Shown one piece after another: positions 6,028-6,749 of a DNA stretch of 6,749 nucleotides. The notes under the pieces were generated by a model. It saw only the letters and a program-made list of their open reading frames with translations, had not been told where the DNA came from and ran no database searches. Positions within the stretch are counted from its first letter, which is position 1; every line of letters begins with the position of its first letter. A program made the translations under genes and the position numbers. Origin of the DNA: a bacterium (lineage in GTDB: Archaea; Thermoplasmatota; Thermoplasmata; Lutacidiplasmatales; UBA184); contig JAKBKR010000113.1 of the NCBI GenBank assembly GCA_021832495.1, positions 1 through 6,749 of the forward strand, in the 5' to 3' direction.

Positions 6028-6749
6028 ATGGCGATCTCCCGACCGAAGGAGCTGGACCTCCTCGTCCGCATGGCCCACATGGTCGAGCGCGGAACGGTCC
6101 AGGAACGAAGCTCCCCCCACCCCTACCGGGTGGTCTCCATGGGCGCCTCCGGAAGCCCCACCGAAGAGGTCGACCGGGTCGCGGAGGCCCAGGTGCTCTC
6201 GTTCCTCGAGGCGGAGAAACTGGACTGGAATCTGCTCTCCGAGGAGATGGGATACTTGGATCGCGGGGGCTCGCGAACCCTCGCCCTCGACCCCATCGAC
6301 GGGAGCTACAATGTCCTGCGGGGATTGCCCCTCGGGACCGTTTCGCTGGCTCTCGGCACGAAGTCCCTCTCGGACATCGATACCGCCGTCGTCCACGACA
6401 TCATGTCCGGGAAGACCTACTGGGCGACGAAAGGGGGTGGAGCCTACTATGAGGGGCGCCCGATCACGACCCGGGATTGGAGACGGGGAGGCGACCTCTT
6501 CTTCCTCAACCTGAACCACAATTCTTCCGATAAGGTCCGGGCCCTTGCCTCCCGCTCGCGTCGGACCCGCTCCCTGGGCTGTGCTTCGCTTGAGATGTCG
6601 CTCGTGGCCCGTGGCAGCGGAGACCTCTACTTCTCCGAAAGCCGGGTCGAACAGGCCAACCTCCGGGTCACTGACATCGCTGCGGCCCTGCTCATCCTGC
6701 GGGAGGCGGGAGGGAACGCGGTCCGCACGGACGGGTCCCCGCTCGACCT
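6028..6749 (+). CDS. inositol monophosphatase / fructose-1,6-bisphosphatase-family phosphatase, 3' end missing
   Basis: The first 240 residues of a metal-dependent sugar-phosphate phosphatase; the frame stays open to the window edge and perhaps 20-35 residues are missing. Visible motifs are GASGSPTEEVD (39-49), SEEMG (71-75) with the metal-ligand Glu73, LDPIDGSYN (87-95) with metal ligands Asp88 and Asp91, and VTDIAAALLILREAGG (214-229) with Asp216, the usual final metal/substrate Asp. Archaeal members often hydrolyse both inositol-1-phosphate and fructose-1,6-bisphosphate, so roles in gluconeogenesis or in inositol lipid/solute synthesis cannot be told apart here. ATG 6028 is preferred over ATG 6070 because it keeps the first helix of the fold; only a distant GGAG (6012-6015, 12 nt away) precedes it. 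It is transcribed divergently from hsp20 across 128 bp. Confidence 0.93.
   Translation, partial: MAISRPKELDLLVRMAHMVERGTVQERSSPHPYRVVSMGASGSPTEEVDRVAEAQVLSFLEAEKLDWNLLSEEMGYLDRGGSRTLALDPIDGSYNVLRGLPLGTVSLALGTKSLSDIDTAVVHDIMSGKTYWATKGGGAYYEGRPITTRDWRRGGDLFFLNLNHNSSDKVRALASRSRRTRSLGCASLEMSLVARGSGDLYFSESRVEQANLRVTDIAAALLILREAGGNAVRTDGSPLD

Noticed and set aside
5847..6452. 201-residue plus-strand frame crossing hsp20 and the phosphatase
   Set aside because: It is out of frame with the real phosphatase, low-complexity Arg/Pro/Gly-rich, and overlaps two supported genes.
5899..6519. 206-residue minus-strand frame across the hsp20 promoter and the phosphatase gene
   Set aside because: It lies antisense to conserved phosphatase motifs, shows no domain and ends inside the hsp20 promoter region.

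Overview
The window reads as a piece of a GC-rich archaeal chromosome. The main reasons are a full-length ABCE1/Rli1 ribosome-recycling factor, which is found in archaea and eukaryotes but not bacteria, and an archaeal BRE+TATA promoter upstream of a small heat-shock gene at a distance suited to a leaderless or near-leaderless transcript. A seryl-tRNA synthetase with archaeal-looking motifs and an archaeal-style inositol-monophosphatase-family enzyme agree with this. The lineage cannot be fixed from the sequence; a GC-rich euryarchaeote such as a Thermoplasmatota member is a guess.

Positions 1-5171 hold four plus-strand genes packed with gaps of only 9, 13 and 17 nt, so they are probably one transcription unit. 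They are the 3' part of an NAD(P)-dependent MDR-family dehydrogenase lacking the usual catalytic-zinc ligands, serS (seryl-tRNA synthetase), a ferritin-like/VIT1 fusion membrane protein that probably moves iron, and rli1/ABCE1. Two of the four are translation factors. The other link is iron: a predicted iron transporter sits directly upstream of a protein that needs two [4Fe-4S] clusters.

Positions 5172-5338 form a convergent intergenic gap with two strong inverted repeats, the second with 12-nt arms. This gap separates the cluster from a minus-strand Hsp20-type chaperone gene (5339-5899). A 128-bp AT-rich to G-rich divergent region follows, carrying the hsp20 promoter and a G-run hairpin. 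The last gene (6028 to the window end, plus strand) is the 5' part of an inositol monophosphatase/fructose-1,6-bisphosphatase-family enzyme that runs off the edge.

No RNA genes, mobile elements or CRISPR arrays were seen. The gene content is mostly core housekeeping and stress functions, and I see no clear sign of a novel multi-gene system. The most useful points are the iron-transporter/ABCE1 juxtaposition, sequence departures in both ABCE1 nucleotide-binding domains, the altered zinc sites of the dehydrogenase, the well-formed hsp20 promoter and the palindromes between the convergent genes.
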